64,000 nt of DNA from Terriglobales bacterium (GCA_035651655.1 DASRFG010000002.1:242808-306807), one strand, 5' to 3'. Counted from the first letter of the stretch, positions 8,547-17,185 are shown. The notes: generated from the letters alone by a model not told the origin. Numbers and translations: made by a program.

Positions 8547-10352
8547 ATGAAAAAAATTAGTGTGCGCCTCGTCCTTCCGCTGGTACTTACCTTTACCCTT
8601 CTCGGATCTGCGTCTCAAACAAGTGTAGGTCGCGATGCGACCGCCATGAAGGCCAAGATTATCCCCTTGGAGCAAATTCACGCTGGCATGCGCGGTGTCG
8701 CGTACACCGTATTCCAAGGCGTCAAACCCGAGCCCATGGATGTTGAAGTTCTTGGCGTGATGAAGAATGTCAATGGTCCGAAGGGCGACATTATCCTTGT
8801 CCGTCTGCACGGGACAAAGCCCGAGTACACCGGTGTGGTGGCCGGAATGAGCGGCAGTCCGGTTTACTTCGACGGCAAACTGGCGGGCGCGCTCGCATTT
8901 CGCATTGGCGAGTTCTCGAAAGAGCCAATCGCCGGCGTAACTCCAATCCAGGAAATGTTGGAAATCGGCGAGTTAGATACGCGCGAAGCAGCAGGAATGC
9001 CAGGTTCAGGCAAAACTGCGAACGTGGTCAGCAAGACCTCCGGCCCGGGATCGAGTTCCGGCACTTCCAGCTACACCAATTACCTGACTCCCATTGATAC
9101 GCCGCTGGTGTTCAACGGCTTCACGGAAGAAGCCTTCAGGCGTTTCGCGCCCCAGTTCCAAGCTGCCGGCATTGTTCCGGTGATGGGTGCGGGATCATTC
9201 AGCGATGCTAAGCAGCCGGAGCCCATCGAGGCCGGTTCCTCCATCAGCGCGGTCCTGGTCCGCGGTGATATGAACATCGCCGCCACCTGCACAGTGACCT
9301 ACGCGGATGCTTCACATTTACTGGCTTGCGGCCACCCGCTGATGCAGTTCGGCAGAATTGATCTGCCCATGAATAAGGCGCAGGTTCTGGCGACCTTGCC
9401 CTCGCCTGCGAACGCCTTCAAAATCGTCAACACTACCGAGGCAGTCGGTTCCTTCGTACAGGATCGTCACACCGGAATCATGGGTGTCTTCGGCAGGAAG
9501 CCGGACATGATCCCGGTCACCCTCAGCATCCATGGCATATCGCGTCCCAAGGAATTCCATTACGAAGTTCTCAACAACAGCAAGATCAGCCCCATGGCCA
9601 TGATGGCCACCGTGTTCAGCGCTCTCCAGGGAGTTAACGAATACGGCGAAGGCACCACTTATCGCATGCAGGGAACCATCAAGGTGAACGGCTACCCCGA
9701 CGTCGCATTGCGTGACATGTTCGCTCCGGTCGACGGCGGCCAGCCCACAGGTGTGCTGATCGCCCTTTCGCTCGGCGAGCGTTTTGGCCGCATCTTTGAC
9801 AACTCTTACGAAGTCCCTGAAATCCGCGGCGTGGATTTGAGCTTCGATCTGGTGAATGAGCGCCGCTCTGCGCGCCTGGAAAGCGCTCGCACCGATATGA
9901 CTGAAGCCCGTCCCGGCGACGAGATTGTAGTCGAGACCGTATTGCGGCCCTACCGCGGTGAACGCATGGTTCGCCAGATTCCGGTACGCGTGCCCACCTC
10001 CACACCTAAAGGGGCGCTGCGGATTCTCGTTTCCGATGGCGATACTCTCGATCGCATGCGGCACGGTGGCATGGGCATTGGCCGTCAATTCGATCTCGGT
10101 TCCACGGTTGCTATGCTGAATAAAGAGCACTCTAACGATCGCCTGTACGTCTCGTTGCTGGAGGCGAATCCGGAAGCCATGGTCCAGGACAAGGTCATGC
10201 CGACCATGCCTCTTTCCGTTATGAACGTGATGGACGGGATGCGTGGCACCCAGGACATGGTGGTACTCGGCGAATCCGCGGTTGATGAAGCTTCAACGCC
10301 GCTGGATTACGAAGTGGCGGGCGCGCAGGTAATTACCTTAACTATTAAGTAA
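8547..10352 (+). CDS. secreted protein with SpoIVB-like S55 peptidase domain
   Basis: This 601-residue protein has an N-terminal signal peptide (about 1-24) and an S55-type segment with GMSGSPVYFDGKLAGALAF near 100-118, the same motif as the SpoIVB signalling serine protease. A second region (CGHPLMQFG, near 260) and beta-rich C-terminal domains follow. In Bacillus SpoIVB triggers sigma-K activation. This organism shows no sporulation genes here, so the target must differ. The next gene encodes a beta-propeller protein on the same strand 96 bp downstream; the two may work together in the envelope. Confidence 0.82.
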   Translation: MKKISVRLVLPLVLTFTLLGSASQTSVGRDATAMKAKIIPLEQIHAGMRGVAYTVFQGVKPEPMDVEVLGVMKNVNGPKGDIILVRLHGTKPEYTGVVAGMSGSPVYFDGKLAGALAFRIGEFSKEPIAGVTPIQEMLEIGELDTREAAGMPGSGKTANVVSKTSGPGSSSGTSSYTNYLTPIDTPLVFNGFTEEAFRRFAPQFQAAGIVPVMGAGSFSDAKQPEPIEAGSSISAVLVRGDMNIAATCTVTYADASHLLACGHPLMQFGRIDLPMNKAQVLATLPSPANAFKIVNTTEAVGSFVQDRHTGIMGVFGRKPDMIPVTLSIHGISRPKEFHYEVLNNSKISPMAMMATVFSALQGVNEYGEGTTYRMQGTIKVNGYPDVALRDMFAPVDGGQPTGVLIALSLGERFGRIFDNSYEVPEIRGVDLSFDLVNERRSARLESARTDMTEARPGDEIVVETVLRPYRGERMVRQIPVRVPTSTPKGALRILVSDGDTLDRMRHGGMGIGRQFDLGSTVAMLNKEHSNDRLYVSLLEANPEAMVQDKVMPTMPLSVMNVMDGMRGTQDMVVLGESAVDEASTPLDYEVAGAQVITLTIK

Positions 10353-10448
10353 GGAAGTTTTGTGGCCGAATGCGCTATCCACGCGTGCAGCCCACCCCGC
10401 GTGCATGGTAACCTGAACTTTCCCTGCATCTTCTGATCGAGGTATCAA

Positions 10449-12830
10449 GTGCGTCATATTTCCCTCTCTCTGGCCGCAGTTATTGTTTTCGTCACGCTTT
10501 CATTTGGCGAGGGCACACGCACCTGGGAGCAATCCAGCTTCGACGATTTCGAAAAAGGCACCGCCACCGGCGTCGCCATTCGCAATGATGGTTCGCTCGC
10601 GCTGGCGCCTTCCTTCAAGCCCTTGTCCACCACTCCTTCGACTTACATTTGGGCAATTGACACGGACAGTGATGGCAACGTGTACGCCGCCTCCGGCTCG
10701 CCCGCTCGTGTGTATCGCATTGCTAAGGACGGAAAAGCTAACCTCATCTTTGCCCCGCACGAACTCCAAGTGCAATCGCTGGTAGTAGACCCGAGCGGGG
10801 CCATCTTCGCCGCCACCTCCCCTGATGGCAAGGTTTACAAGATCGTGCATCGCAAAGCCGGTGCCGCCCCCACCGAGGAGACTCCCGCGGAGACCGAGAA
10901 GACCGACCGGAGTCAGTCTGCCTCTGCACCGATGCCCGTGGATCGTTCTTACAGCTCCTCGGTGTACTTCAATCCTGAAACCAAGTACATCTGGAACCTG
11001 GTTCTCGATAAACAGGGCAACCTGTACGTTGCCACTGGCGATCGTGGGCAGATCTTCCGCGTGGGAAAAGACGGCCAGCACTCGGTGTTCTTTAAGAGTG
11101 ATGAAGCCCACATTCGGGTAATGGCTTTCGACCCCAAAGGTAATCTGATCGCCGGTTCCGACGGCAGCGGTTTGGTGTATCGCATCTCGCCGCAAGGCGA
11201 AGCGTTTGTGCTTTACAGCGCGCCCAAAAAAGAGATCACCGCGCTCGCAGTCGATAGCGCCGGCAACATTTACGCAGCCGGGGCAGGTGAGAAACGCGCG
11301 CCTTCCGCCGCTCCCGGCCAGATGCCCGTGACCGGCCCCGTGACCACAATTGGCTCACTCCAAGGCACGATCTCCCTGGGCGGGGCATCGCCTTCTCCCA
11401 CCCCGGTGTTCTCTACCGCAATCTTTGCCAACACTGGCGGATCGGAGATCTACCGCATCGCGCCCGATGGCGCGCCGTTGCGCATCTGGAGCTCGCGCGA
11501 TGACCTTGTCTACGCCCTCGCCTTTGATCAGCACGGCACCTTGCTGGCGGGTACAGGCAATAAAGGCCGAATTTATGCCATCAGCGGTGATGATGTTTTT
11601 GCCGATTTACTAAAGGCGAGCGCCAATCAGGTAACAGCATTCGCCAAATCGCCGAGCGGCGGGCTTTACGCTTCTACCAGTAATTTTGGAAAGCTGTTCC
11701 TGCTCGGACCCGGCCCGGAGACGCAAGGCTCCTACGAGAGTGATGTCTACGATGCGAAGAATTTTTCCCAGTGGGGGCGCGCTCAGATGCGGGCGTCCGG
11801 CAGCGTAGATTTTTTTGCTCGCAGCGGGAATGTTGACAATCCTGATCGCAATTGGAGCCCCTGGCAGCGACTTGATCCGCTCAAAGATGTCCCGGTTGGC
11901 GTTCCCTCCGCACGCTTCGTGCAGTGGAAGGCGGTCCTGCACGATGGCAAGACAGCGCCTCGCCTCGATTCTGTAGTGCTGAATTATTTGCCTAAGAACG
12001 TGGCCCCCGAAATTGAGGAAGTTGGAGTGCAAATCGGCAGCCGCTATCAGCCCACGCCCAAGCCTGTGGGCGCCTCAGCTTCGGGTCAGGGGCCACAGCA
12101 GTTCGACTCCAACCCGCCGCCCCCAATTCACGATCGCGGTTCCATTGCGGTGCACTGGAACTCGCGAGATGAGAATGACGATCAGCTTATTTATTCGCTC
12201 TACTATCGCGGCGATGGTGACAGTCGCTGGCTCTTGCTGAAAGACCATGTTGAGGACAGGTTCTACTCCTTCGACGCCAGCCTGCTTCCCGACGGCGGTT
12301 ACAGCATCAAGGTGGTCGCCTCCGATGCTCCTTCGCATTCGCCTAACGAGTCGCTGAGTGCGGAAAAAGAGAGTCCACGCTTTGAAGTGGACACTACGCC
12401 GCCCGCAATTCAGGACCTCAAAGCTTTTTACGATGGTGAGCAAGTGCGCGTCAGCTTTCGCGCGGTGGACGGCTTTTCTCCCATTAAGCGCGCCGAGTAT
12501 TCGGTTGATGCTCAAGACTGGCAATACGTGGAGCCTGTAGGGCAGATCTCCGACTCCCGTGCCGAGAATTACGACTTCATCGTGTCCGGTGCAGAAGCCG
12601 TAGCGGCAAACGTAAACGCGGCGCCAAACAAATCCTCTCACGGGCCGCGAGTGGCTACCCAGTTGCAATTTAACGGCGAGTCGCAGGAGCACATCATCGT
12701 GGTCCGCGCCTACGACCGTTTTGACAATATGGGCTCCGCCAAATTCGTGCTGCACCCGATCGCTGCTGCCGAGAACGACAAGTCAAATCCACCGAACCCT
12801 AACAGTCCACGCATCGCCAAAAAGCAATAA
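10449..12830 (+). CDS. large secreted beta-propeller protein
   Basis: The product has 793 residues and starts with GTG at 10449 after a gatcgaggt ribosome-binding site. After a signal peptide (about 1-20) come repeated propeller blades with the pattern DxxGNxYxA and xGxVYRI (for example at about 72, 117, 187, 232, 266 and 355), like NHL/SMP-30 or two-component-regulator propellers. The C-terminal half (about 430-770) has beta-sandwich segments resembling fibronectin or cadherin-like domains. No catalytic motif is seen. It probably works in the periplasm or outside the cell as a binding scaffold. Confidence 0.8.
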   Translation: MRHISLSLAAVIVFVTLSFGEGTRTWEQSSFDDFEKGTATGVAIRNDGSLALAPSFKPLSTTPSTYIWAIDTDSDGNVYAASGSPARVYRIAKDGKANLIFAPHELQVQSLVVDPSGAIFAATSPDGKVYKIVHRKAGAAPTEETPAETEKTDRSQSASAPMPVDRSYSSSVYFNPETKYIWNLVLDKQGNLYVATGDRGQIFRVGKDGQHSVFFKSDEAHIRVMAFDPKGNLIAGSDGSGLVYRISPQGEAFVLYSAPKKEITALAVDSAGNIYAAGAGEKRAPSAAPGQMPVTGPVTTIGSLQGTISLGGASPSPTPVFSTAIFANTGGSEIYRIAPDGAPLRIWSSRDDLVYALAFDQHGTLLAGTGNKGRIYAISGDDVFADLLKASANQVTAFAKSPSGGLYASTSNFGKLFLLGPGPETQGSYESDVYDAKNFSQWGRAQMRASGSVDFFARSGNVDNPDRNWSPWQRLDPLKDVPVGVPSARFVQWKAVLHDGKTAPRLDSVVLNYLPKNVAPEIEEVGVQIGSRYQPTPKPVGASASGQGPQQFDSNPPPPIHDRGSIAVHWNSRDENDDQLIYSLYYRGDGDSRWLLLKDHVEDRFYSFDASLLPDGGYSIKVVASDAPSHSPNESLSAEKESPRFEVDTTPPAIQDLKAFYDGEQVRVSFRAVDGFSPIKRAEYSVDAQDWQYVEPVGQISDSRAENYDFIVSGAEAVAANVNAAPNKSSHGPRVATQLQFNGESQEHIIVVRAYDRFDNMGSAKFVLHPIAAAENDKSNPPNPNSPRIAKKQ

Positions 12831-12856
12831 GCGGTTGCCGCTGCTAGAATCGCAAC

Positions 12857-13432
12857 GTGCTCCGGTTCCTTCAGACGGTGGGATGGCTGGCGTGCATCAT
12901 CTACAGCAGCATCCCGTCTTTCTGGCTGATCATTCATCCCCGGATTGAATATTGGCGTGCCCGTAGCCGCTCGCCATACCGCGTGCTAGTTCCGCTTTGG
13001 CTGCTGATGTGGATCATCCTGGGCGCAATCACCTGGCCCTGGCGTCACGTCCAACTGTATCGCACGCCACTCTCGTGGATTCCGGCGGTCGCATTGTTCG
13101 CTTGCGGCATCCTGCTTTATCGCGCCGGCGGCAGACGCTTCAGCAGAGAACAACTGGGAGGCCGCCCGGAACTCGAACCGGCGCGTCATGAGCAGCGCCT
13201 GGTCACCACCGGCATTCGCTCCCGCGTGCGTCACCCGATTTATCTGGCGCACTTCTGCGAACTCATGGGATGGAGCATCGGTACCGGCTTGGCGGTGTGC
13301 TTCGCCCTTACCGTATTTGCCATCATCACCGGAGTTTTCATGCTTCGCGTGGAAGACCGCGAACTCGAGCAGCGCTTCGGTGACGAATATCGCGAATACC
13401 GCCGCCGCGTACCTGCTATCCTTCTTTTTTGA
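12857..13432 (+). CDS. ICMT-like membrane methyltransferase
   Basis: The 191-residue protein starts with GTG at 12857, 26 bp after the propeller gene. It has four to five membrane helices and the family's C-terminal signature: RVRHPIYLAHFCE followed by MLRVEDRELEQRFGDEYREY. This binds S-adenosylmethionine in isoprenylcysteine carboxyl methyltransferases and related PEMT/NnrU-like enzymes. Bacterial members methylate diverse, mostly unknown substrates, so no substrate is proposed. Confidence 0.85.
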   Translation: MLRFLQTVGWLACIIYSSIPSFWLIIHPRIEYWRARSRSPYRVLVPLWLLMWIILGAITWPWRHVQLYRTPLSWIPAVALFACGILLYRAGGRRFSREQLGGRPELEPARHEQRLVTTGIRSRVRHPIYLAHFCELMGWSIGTGLAVCFALTVFAIITGVFMLRVEDRELEQRFGDEYREYRRRVPAILLF

Positions 13433-13638
13433 ACGTGTCAATTTTTTTCTGGTGATTCTTTCCGCGCGTCCACACCTAGTGAACATTAGATCTTCCTGTG
13501 CACAACTTCCTGCCCCTAGGGAGAAAGTCTCCAAGTCACTCAGAGATTCAACCGATTCTTACGCCCGTCAAGTGCTTGTAGTTTTGCTGCAGTCAATCGC
13601 ACATCGCCACTGCGTCCAGCCTGAGTCAGGAGAAAATT
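13433..13638. other. intergenic region, no gene seen
   Basis: This 206-bp stretch begins with T-rich runs (cttctttttt and atttttttc) without a clear preceding stem. It ends with the caggaga ribosome-binding site for the lipoprotein gene at 13639. No RNA gene or repeat is recognised. Confidence 0.4.
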
Positions 13639-14646
13639 GTGAGACAAAAGGTTACGCAGCTCGGGACGTTGCTCTTTGTTCTGATCTTGGCTTCCTGCGG
13701 CGGTTCCACCGGCATTACCGCAAACAAGCATAGCGCGGCTTCTGCACCGAAGGCTTCTCCGCCGCCGCCTCCCCCGACGACAGTTGTGAAACTGTACTCC
13801 AAGCATGTTTGGGTGGTGGCTCTGGAGAACCACAGCTACGAGGAAGTCGTCGGCAGCTCGTCTGCGCCGTATTTCAATTCCCTGTTCAAGGGTTCATCGG
13901 CGAAAGGCGCCATTGCCGACCAGTACTATGCCGATCGGCATTCTTCGTTGTGCGCCATCATGCACTACATCGCTGGCGAAGATGTCTCCGCTGACTCCGC
14001 CGGCAAGTGCGACAACTACACCCTCTCCTGCTTCAGCACCAACAACATTATTCGCGAGATGAAGCGCGCGCACCCCACCTGGACCTGGACCAGCGCGCAA
14101 GAAGATTTGCCGTACCCTGGCTACGCCGGCCTTTACTCGGGCAGCTACATGCGCCGCCACAACCCGCTCGATTACTTCTCGCCGGAGACCTGCCATTCGC
14201 AAAGCAACATGCCGTATCCGCTGTTTATGGCGAACCTGCAGCTGTTCGCCTCTCCCAACTTTATTTACATCACGCCGAATAGCATGGACGACGCCCACAA
14301 CGGCACGGTCGGCGCAATGGACAAGTGGCTCGCTGCCCATGTGCCGGCGCTACTCGCCCAACCTGCTTTCCAGCCCGACGGCGACGGCCTGATGTTTGTG
14401 GTCTTTGACGAGGGCCACGTATCCACTGACAATCGCTGCTCGGCGTCCAAGAGAACAGGCTGCGGCGGCCGCGTGGCCACACTGGTGATCGGGCCGCAGG
14501 TGAAGAAGGGCTACCACTCCACCACGTGGTACAACCACGAAAGCCTGCTGCGCACCATGTGCGGCGCCATGCACCTGCTGGGATGTCCGGGAGCAGCCGC
14601 CACCGCCCATCCCATGGGCGACATGTTCCTGCAACCCATGTTGTAG
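13639..14646 (+). CDS. phosphoesterase-like lipoprotein (PF04185 type)
   Basis: The 335-residue product starts with GTG. It has a lipoprotein signal with lipobox LILASC (Cys at about 20), a Ser/Pro-rich linker with a run of seven prolines, and a domain with the phospholipase C/acid phosphatase pattern: HVWVVALENHSYEEVVG near the start and MFVVFDEGH, VIGPQVKKG and YNHESLLRTM near the end. Related enzymes hydrolyse phosphate esters using metal-bound Asp/His/Glu residues. Several Cys residues in the middle may form disulfides. The protein is probably anchored to the periplasmic face of a membrane. The substrate is unknown. Confidence 0.83.
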   Translation: MRQKVTQLGTLLFVLILASCGGSTGITANKHSAASAPKASPPPPPPTTVVKLYSKHVWVVALENHSYEEVVGSSSAPYFNSLFKGSSAKGAIADQYYADRHSSLCAIMHYIAGEDVSADSAGKCDNYTLSCFSTNNIIREMKRAHPTWTWTSAQEDLPYPGYAGLYSGSYMRRHNPLDYFSPETCHSQSNMPYPLFMANLQLFASPNFIYITPNSMDDAHNGTVGAMDKWLAAHVPALLAQPAFQPDGDGLMFVVFDEGHVSTDNRCSASKRTGCGGRVATLVIGPQVKKGYHSTTWYNHESLLRTMCGAMHLLGCPGAAATAHPMGDMFLQPML

Positions 14647-14756
14647 ACCGAGGGCGTGGGCGCGGGGACTTCTGTCCTCGCGCGCACCGGGTACCCCACC
14701 CCCCTCCCCTCTCCCCACAATGGAATCAAAGATTTGGGCTATGTTGACAGCCGAAA

Positions 14757-14781
14757 GGTAATTATCCCTTGACAACAAGTA
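14757..14781 (+). repeat. left terminal inverted repeat of the IS1595 element
   Basis: These 25 bases are the exact reverse complement of 17161-17185. The inner part contains TTGACA, which also serves as the -35 box of the element's promoter. Confidence 0.93.
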
Positions 14782-14798
14782 GATAGAAAAGCGATAAT
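14769..14798 (+). promoter_or_regulatory. sigma-70-type promoter of the IS element
   Basis: A perfect -35 TTGACA (14769-14774), partly inside the terminal repeat, is followed after 18 bp by a -10-like GATAAT (14793-14798). Transcription would begin just before the 29-codon ORF at 14805 and continue into the transposase. Because the -35 lies in the repeat, the same hexamer occurs inverted at the right end. Confidence 0.65.
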
Positions 14799-14804
14799 GG
14801 GGTT

Positions 14805-14894
14805 GTGAAGAAGCGGAACGCAATTGGATGGCTCATTTTCATCCTATTTGTTCTCGTGATGTTTCTGCTGGCGCGTCACGGCGCGGGCTTCTGA
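14805..14894 (+). CDS. 29-residue single-helix membrane peptide upstream of the transposase
   Basis: GTG at 14805 opens 29 codons: a basic start (MKKRNAIGW), a membrane helix (LIFILFVLVMFLLA) and a short tail (RHGAGF), ending with TGA at 14892-14894. The transposase ATG lies 8 bases after this stop, and its ribosome-binding site (gaggt) overlaps the end of this frame, an arrangement suited to translational coupling. It could be a leader that limits transposase production or a cargo membrane peptide. No upstream Shine-Dalgarno sequence is obvious. Confidence 0.5.
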   Translation: MKKRNAIGWLIFILFVLVMFLLARHGAGF

Positions 14895-14902
14895 GGTCAA
14901 CC

Positions 14903-15853
14903 ATGAATCGCAGACAGGCTATCCCCAAAGAACTGCGGTACACCGTAGAACAATTCCATCAGGAATTTCCGAACGATGCCGCTTGCCTTGCGCGTGTTAT
15001 GGAGATGCGCTATCCGGGTCACGTTGCTAAATGTGATTCCGGGGATTGCGCTGGTGCGCTTCGCAAACATCATCGCGTCTCTGGCCGCAGTGCCTACGCT
15101 TGCGACTATTGCGGACATCACCTGTACCCGCTTGCGGGAACCATTTTTGAGCACAGCAGCACTTCGTTGCGCTTGTGGTTCTACGCGATGTATCAAATAG
15201 GTTCTACTCGTTGCGGAATTTCCGCTAAACAAATTCAACGCGAGACTGGCGTCACCTACAAAACCGCATGGCGGATGTTCAAGCAGATTCGCACTCTGGT
15301 GTCGGAGGACATCAGATTGGAGGGTTCCACAGTTGAGGTTGACGAAATGTGCGTCGGTGGCCGCAGCAAGTGGTTGCGGGCAATTGAGAAGCCCAAGACC
15401 ACCGTTCTCGGAGTGGTACAGCGCAAAAGCGGGCGTGTGATTGCGCGTGTTGCGCCTGACGCAAAGAAACCCACTCTGCATGGATTCATTAAAGAGTTTG
15501 TAGTGCCCGGAAGTGTGATATTCAGTGATGAACATCCGTCGTATGATGGCATCGAAGGGCCGAAGTATCGGCATTACCGGATTCGCCATAACGCCCGCGT
15601 TTACGTCACTGGCTCGCGGAAACAGATTCACACTCAGACCATCGAAGGACTTTGGAGTTTGGTAAAAAGAGGATTGGGCGGCGTGTACCACTCTGTAAGC
15701 AAGAAATACTTGCAGAGCTATCTCAACGAGTATTCTTTCCAGTACAACCGCCGCGAGACCGGGAACCTGATTTTCTTTGCGATTTTGGCGACGGTCGCTG
15801 AGCTGGCGTCTCAACCGCCCGTTGCAGCATCCGCTCAAACTCAGACCGTGTGA
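14903..15853 (+). CDS. IS1595-family DDE transposase
   Basis: This 316-residue transposase cuts and joins the element's ends. It has an N-terminal zinc ribbon (Cys at 44, 49, 67 and 70) with the family phrase PLAGTIFEHSS, a helix-turn-helix segment (GISAKQIQRETGVTYKTAWRM), and a DDE-type core with Asp147 (VEVDEM), Asp209 (IFSDEHPSY) and Glu248 (TIEGLWSLVKR). The C-terminal NEYSFQYNRR motif is also typical. Translation from 14828 is possible, but the ATG at 14903 has a gaggt site and starts the conserved protein. It is complete and looks functional. Confidence 0.95.
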   Translation: MNRRQAIPKELRYTVEQFHQEFPNDAACLARVMEMRYPGHVAKCDSGDCAGALRKHHRVSGRSAYACDYCGHHLYPLAGTIFEHSSTSLRLWFYAMYQIGSTRCGISAKQIQRETGVTYKTAWRMFKQIRTLVSEDIRLEGSTVEVDEMCVGGRSKWLRAIEKPKTTVLGVVQRKSGRVIARVAPDAKKPTLHGFIKEFVVPGSVIFSDEHPSYDGIEGPKYRHYRIRHNARVYVTGSRKQIHTQTIEGLWSLVKRGLGGVYHSVSKKYLQSYLNEYSFQYNRRETGNLIFFAILATVAELASQPPVAASAQTQTV

Positions 15854-15908
15854 ACGGTCGCGTTTCACTCTCAGTCTTCTTCGCGGGATTCTTGGAGTGA
15901 TTGGCCAT
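15723..15908 (-). CDS. small basic protein antisense to the transposase 3' end (cargo candidate)
   Basis: This 61-residue frame starts at ATG 15908 and runs back over the last 131 bases of the transposase. The first half (MANHSKNPAKKTESETRPFT, then RSEFERMLQRAVETP) looks like a genuine small cytoplasmic protein with one amphipathic helix. The rest is Arg/Ser-rich and could be antisense noise. The coding case rests only on composition, since no clear ribosome-binding site precedes it. Confidence 0.4.
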   Translation of the reverse strand: MANHSKNPAKKTESETRPFTRSEFERMLQRAVETPAQRPSPKSQRKSGSRSRGGCTGKNTR

Positions 15909-16024
15909 AAACAATTTGTCGGCCCGAAGCGCCTTTGATGCGCTCCAGCTAGGAGTGTATCATGCGGGTCGAAACTCACGCGCCTCCGCTATTAGTGTTG
16001 GTCTTCCGCAAGGAGAAGCCATCA

Positions 16025-16462
16025 ATGCCAGACCAAGAAAACCTATTCTCTGCGTATCTCTCGGTTGCCGTATTCTGCGAGAAAATTCTCATGGAAATGG
16101 ACGGGGCAATTAGCATTATCCGGATTTTCGATAGATTCAACGTTGTTGGTCCGTCTCCTACAATGGGGAACCAAGTCTTGCGATTTCAGATTTTGCTTCT
16201 GTTTAGGTCGGGCATTCTAAGGGGTAAGCAATTAGTACGGATACGGCCTCACTCTCCCAGTGGCAGAGATTTACCAGCTATCGAAATTCCTACGCTATTC
16301 GAGGGGGATGATGAGCGCGGCAATGTATTGCGTGGCGATCTCAACTTTGTTGTAGATGAGGAGGGGGTGTTCTGGTTCGCAGTCTATCTTAATGACGAGA
16401 TGGTGACCCGGATGCCTTTGAGGGTGACGTACCAACAATCTGCCACTCCGACGACTGCGTGA
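16025..16462 (+). CDS. DUF6941-like small protein, IS cargo
   Basis: This 145-residue protein starts at ATG 16025, nine bases after a strong aaggag site. Segments such as AYLSVAVFCEKILMEMDG and ISIIRIFDRFNVV resemble DUF6941, a small beta-rich family of unknown function. That match is from memory and was not checked. It is well expressed by appearance and unrelated to transposition, so it is cargo. Its 3' end overlaps the convergent gene at 16389 by 74 bp. Confidence 0.65.
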   Translation: MPDQENLFSAYLSVAVFCEKILMEMDGAISIIRIFDRFNVVGPSPTMGNQVLRFQILLLFRSGILRGKQLVRIRPHSPSGRDLPAIEIPTLFEGDDERGNVLRGDLNFVVDEEGVFWFAVYLNDEMVTRMPLRVTYQQSATPTTA

Positions 16463-16766
16463 GAGGTCCGCTGATGGTGGAAGCAGTACCGATGTACACA
16501 GATGGTGCTGGGCCGCCAAATGAAATCCTGACAGGTGACTCCAGCAACTGTCTCAGCTCTCGCTGTAGTTCTGCTTCTGGAAGATGTCCGTTATCATGTT
16601 CGGCGAGACGGAGTTCAATGGCGTATGCCAAACGTTGAGCGTCTATCTCCGAATCCTTATGCATATTCCAACTGCGTTGAGCGAACCAATCCTCAAAGTC
16701 ATCCAGCGACAGCTTGCCGCTGATAAGTTTGGCGATTTGTTCCCGCAGTTCAATCAGTGACATCAT
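16389..16766 (-). CDS. small hypothetical protein, IS cargo
   Basis: The 125-residue product starts at one of two adjacent ATGs (16766 or 16763). Its first 75 residues are convincing: LIELREQIAKLISGKLSLDDF, then EDWFAQRSWNMHKDSE and an amphipathic helix (LAYAIELRLAEHDNGHLPEAE). The last 40 residues are Ser/Pro-rich and lie partly opposite the gene ending at 16462. Its start overlaps that of the divergent gene at 16765. No function is recognised. Confidence 0.6.
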   Translation of the reverse strand: MMSLIELREQIAKLISGKLSLDDFEDWFAQRSWNMHKDSEIDAQRLAYAIELRLAEHDNGHLPEAELQRELRQLLESPVRISFGGPAPSVYIGTASTISGPLTQSSEWQIVGTSPSKASGSPSRH

Positions 16767-17106
16767 GGCAGCAGAGCATCCTATACCAATCCAGCGCATC
16801 TCCAAAGAGGAAATGTGCCAGATGTTCAATGACGGTAATTATTGGCAACGAGCCAAAGATGGCGAATTCACGATGATTGTGCTCAAAGATCGACATCCTG
16901 CACGCATCGAAGCCGATGAACCATTCTGTACAATGAGCCAACTGGTTTCTTACAGAGATGCCGCGGATTCTGAAATTGTACGCGTCCATCAATATCTCCG
17001 AACCAATAAGGCCATTGGAGCGTCCGGGAAACCAGACCCAAAACGTATGTTTGTAGACGGTATTTTGTACCGTCTTAATAAAAAGCAAAAGGGCACCAAA
17101 GACTGA
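16765..17106 (+). CDS. small hypothetical protein, IS cargo
   Basis: This encodes 113 residues from ATG 16765 (MAAEHPIPIQRISKEEM). The composition is that of a soluble, mixed alpha/beta protein: FTMIVLKDRHPARIEADEPFC, an Arg-rich helix around VRVHQYLRTN, and a basic tail ending NKKQKGTKD. The start codon overlaps that of the minus-strand gene, so the two genes are divergent with no leader between them. It ends 54 bp before the right terminal repeat. The function is unknown. Confidence 0.6.
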   Translation: MAAEHPIPIQRISKEEMCQMFNDGNYWQRAKDGEFTMIVLKDRHPARIEADEPFCTMSQLVSYRDAADSEIVRVHQYLRTNKAIGASGKPDPKRMFVDGILYRLNKKQKGTKD

Positions 17107-17160
17107 GCCCTCATTACCTTTAGATGCCCCGTCACGGCAATTCGACCTTGGCAGAGGCGA

Positions 17161-17185
17161 TACTTGTTGTCAAGGGATAATTACC
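17161..17185 (-). repeat. right terminal inverted repeat of the IS1595 element
   Basis: This is the exact reverse complement of 14757-14781 and marks the right end of the element. It faces inward with a TTGACA hexamer, but no -10 box at proper spacing was evident here. Confidence 0.93.

Larger units (their letters stand above)
14757..17185. mobile_element. IS1595-family insertion element with cargo genes
   Basis: A 25-bp perfect inverted repeat bounds this 2.4-kb unit: 14757-14781 (starting ggtaattatccc) and 17161-17185. Inside are a promoter, a 29-codon ORF, an IS1595-type transposase and up to four further genes on both strands. IS1595-family elements with passenger genes are known. The 8-bp flanks (agccgaaa on the left, ccgttccg on the right) do not match, so no target-site duplication is visible. 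The flanking genes are intact, so the insertion is intergenic. Confidence 0.9.

Noticed and set aside
9318..10130. A 270-codon open frame antisense to the S55-like gene
   Set aside because: It is His/Ala/Glu-rich shadow sequence caused by codon bias of the real gene.
14897..15979. A 360-codon open frame antisense to the transposase
   Set aside because: It mirrors the transposase gene, lacks a ribosome-binding site and has no recognisable protein features. The sense frame has full transposase motifs.
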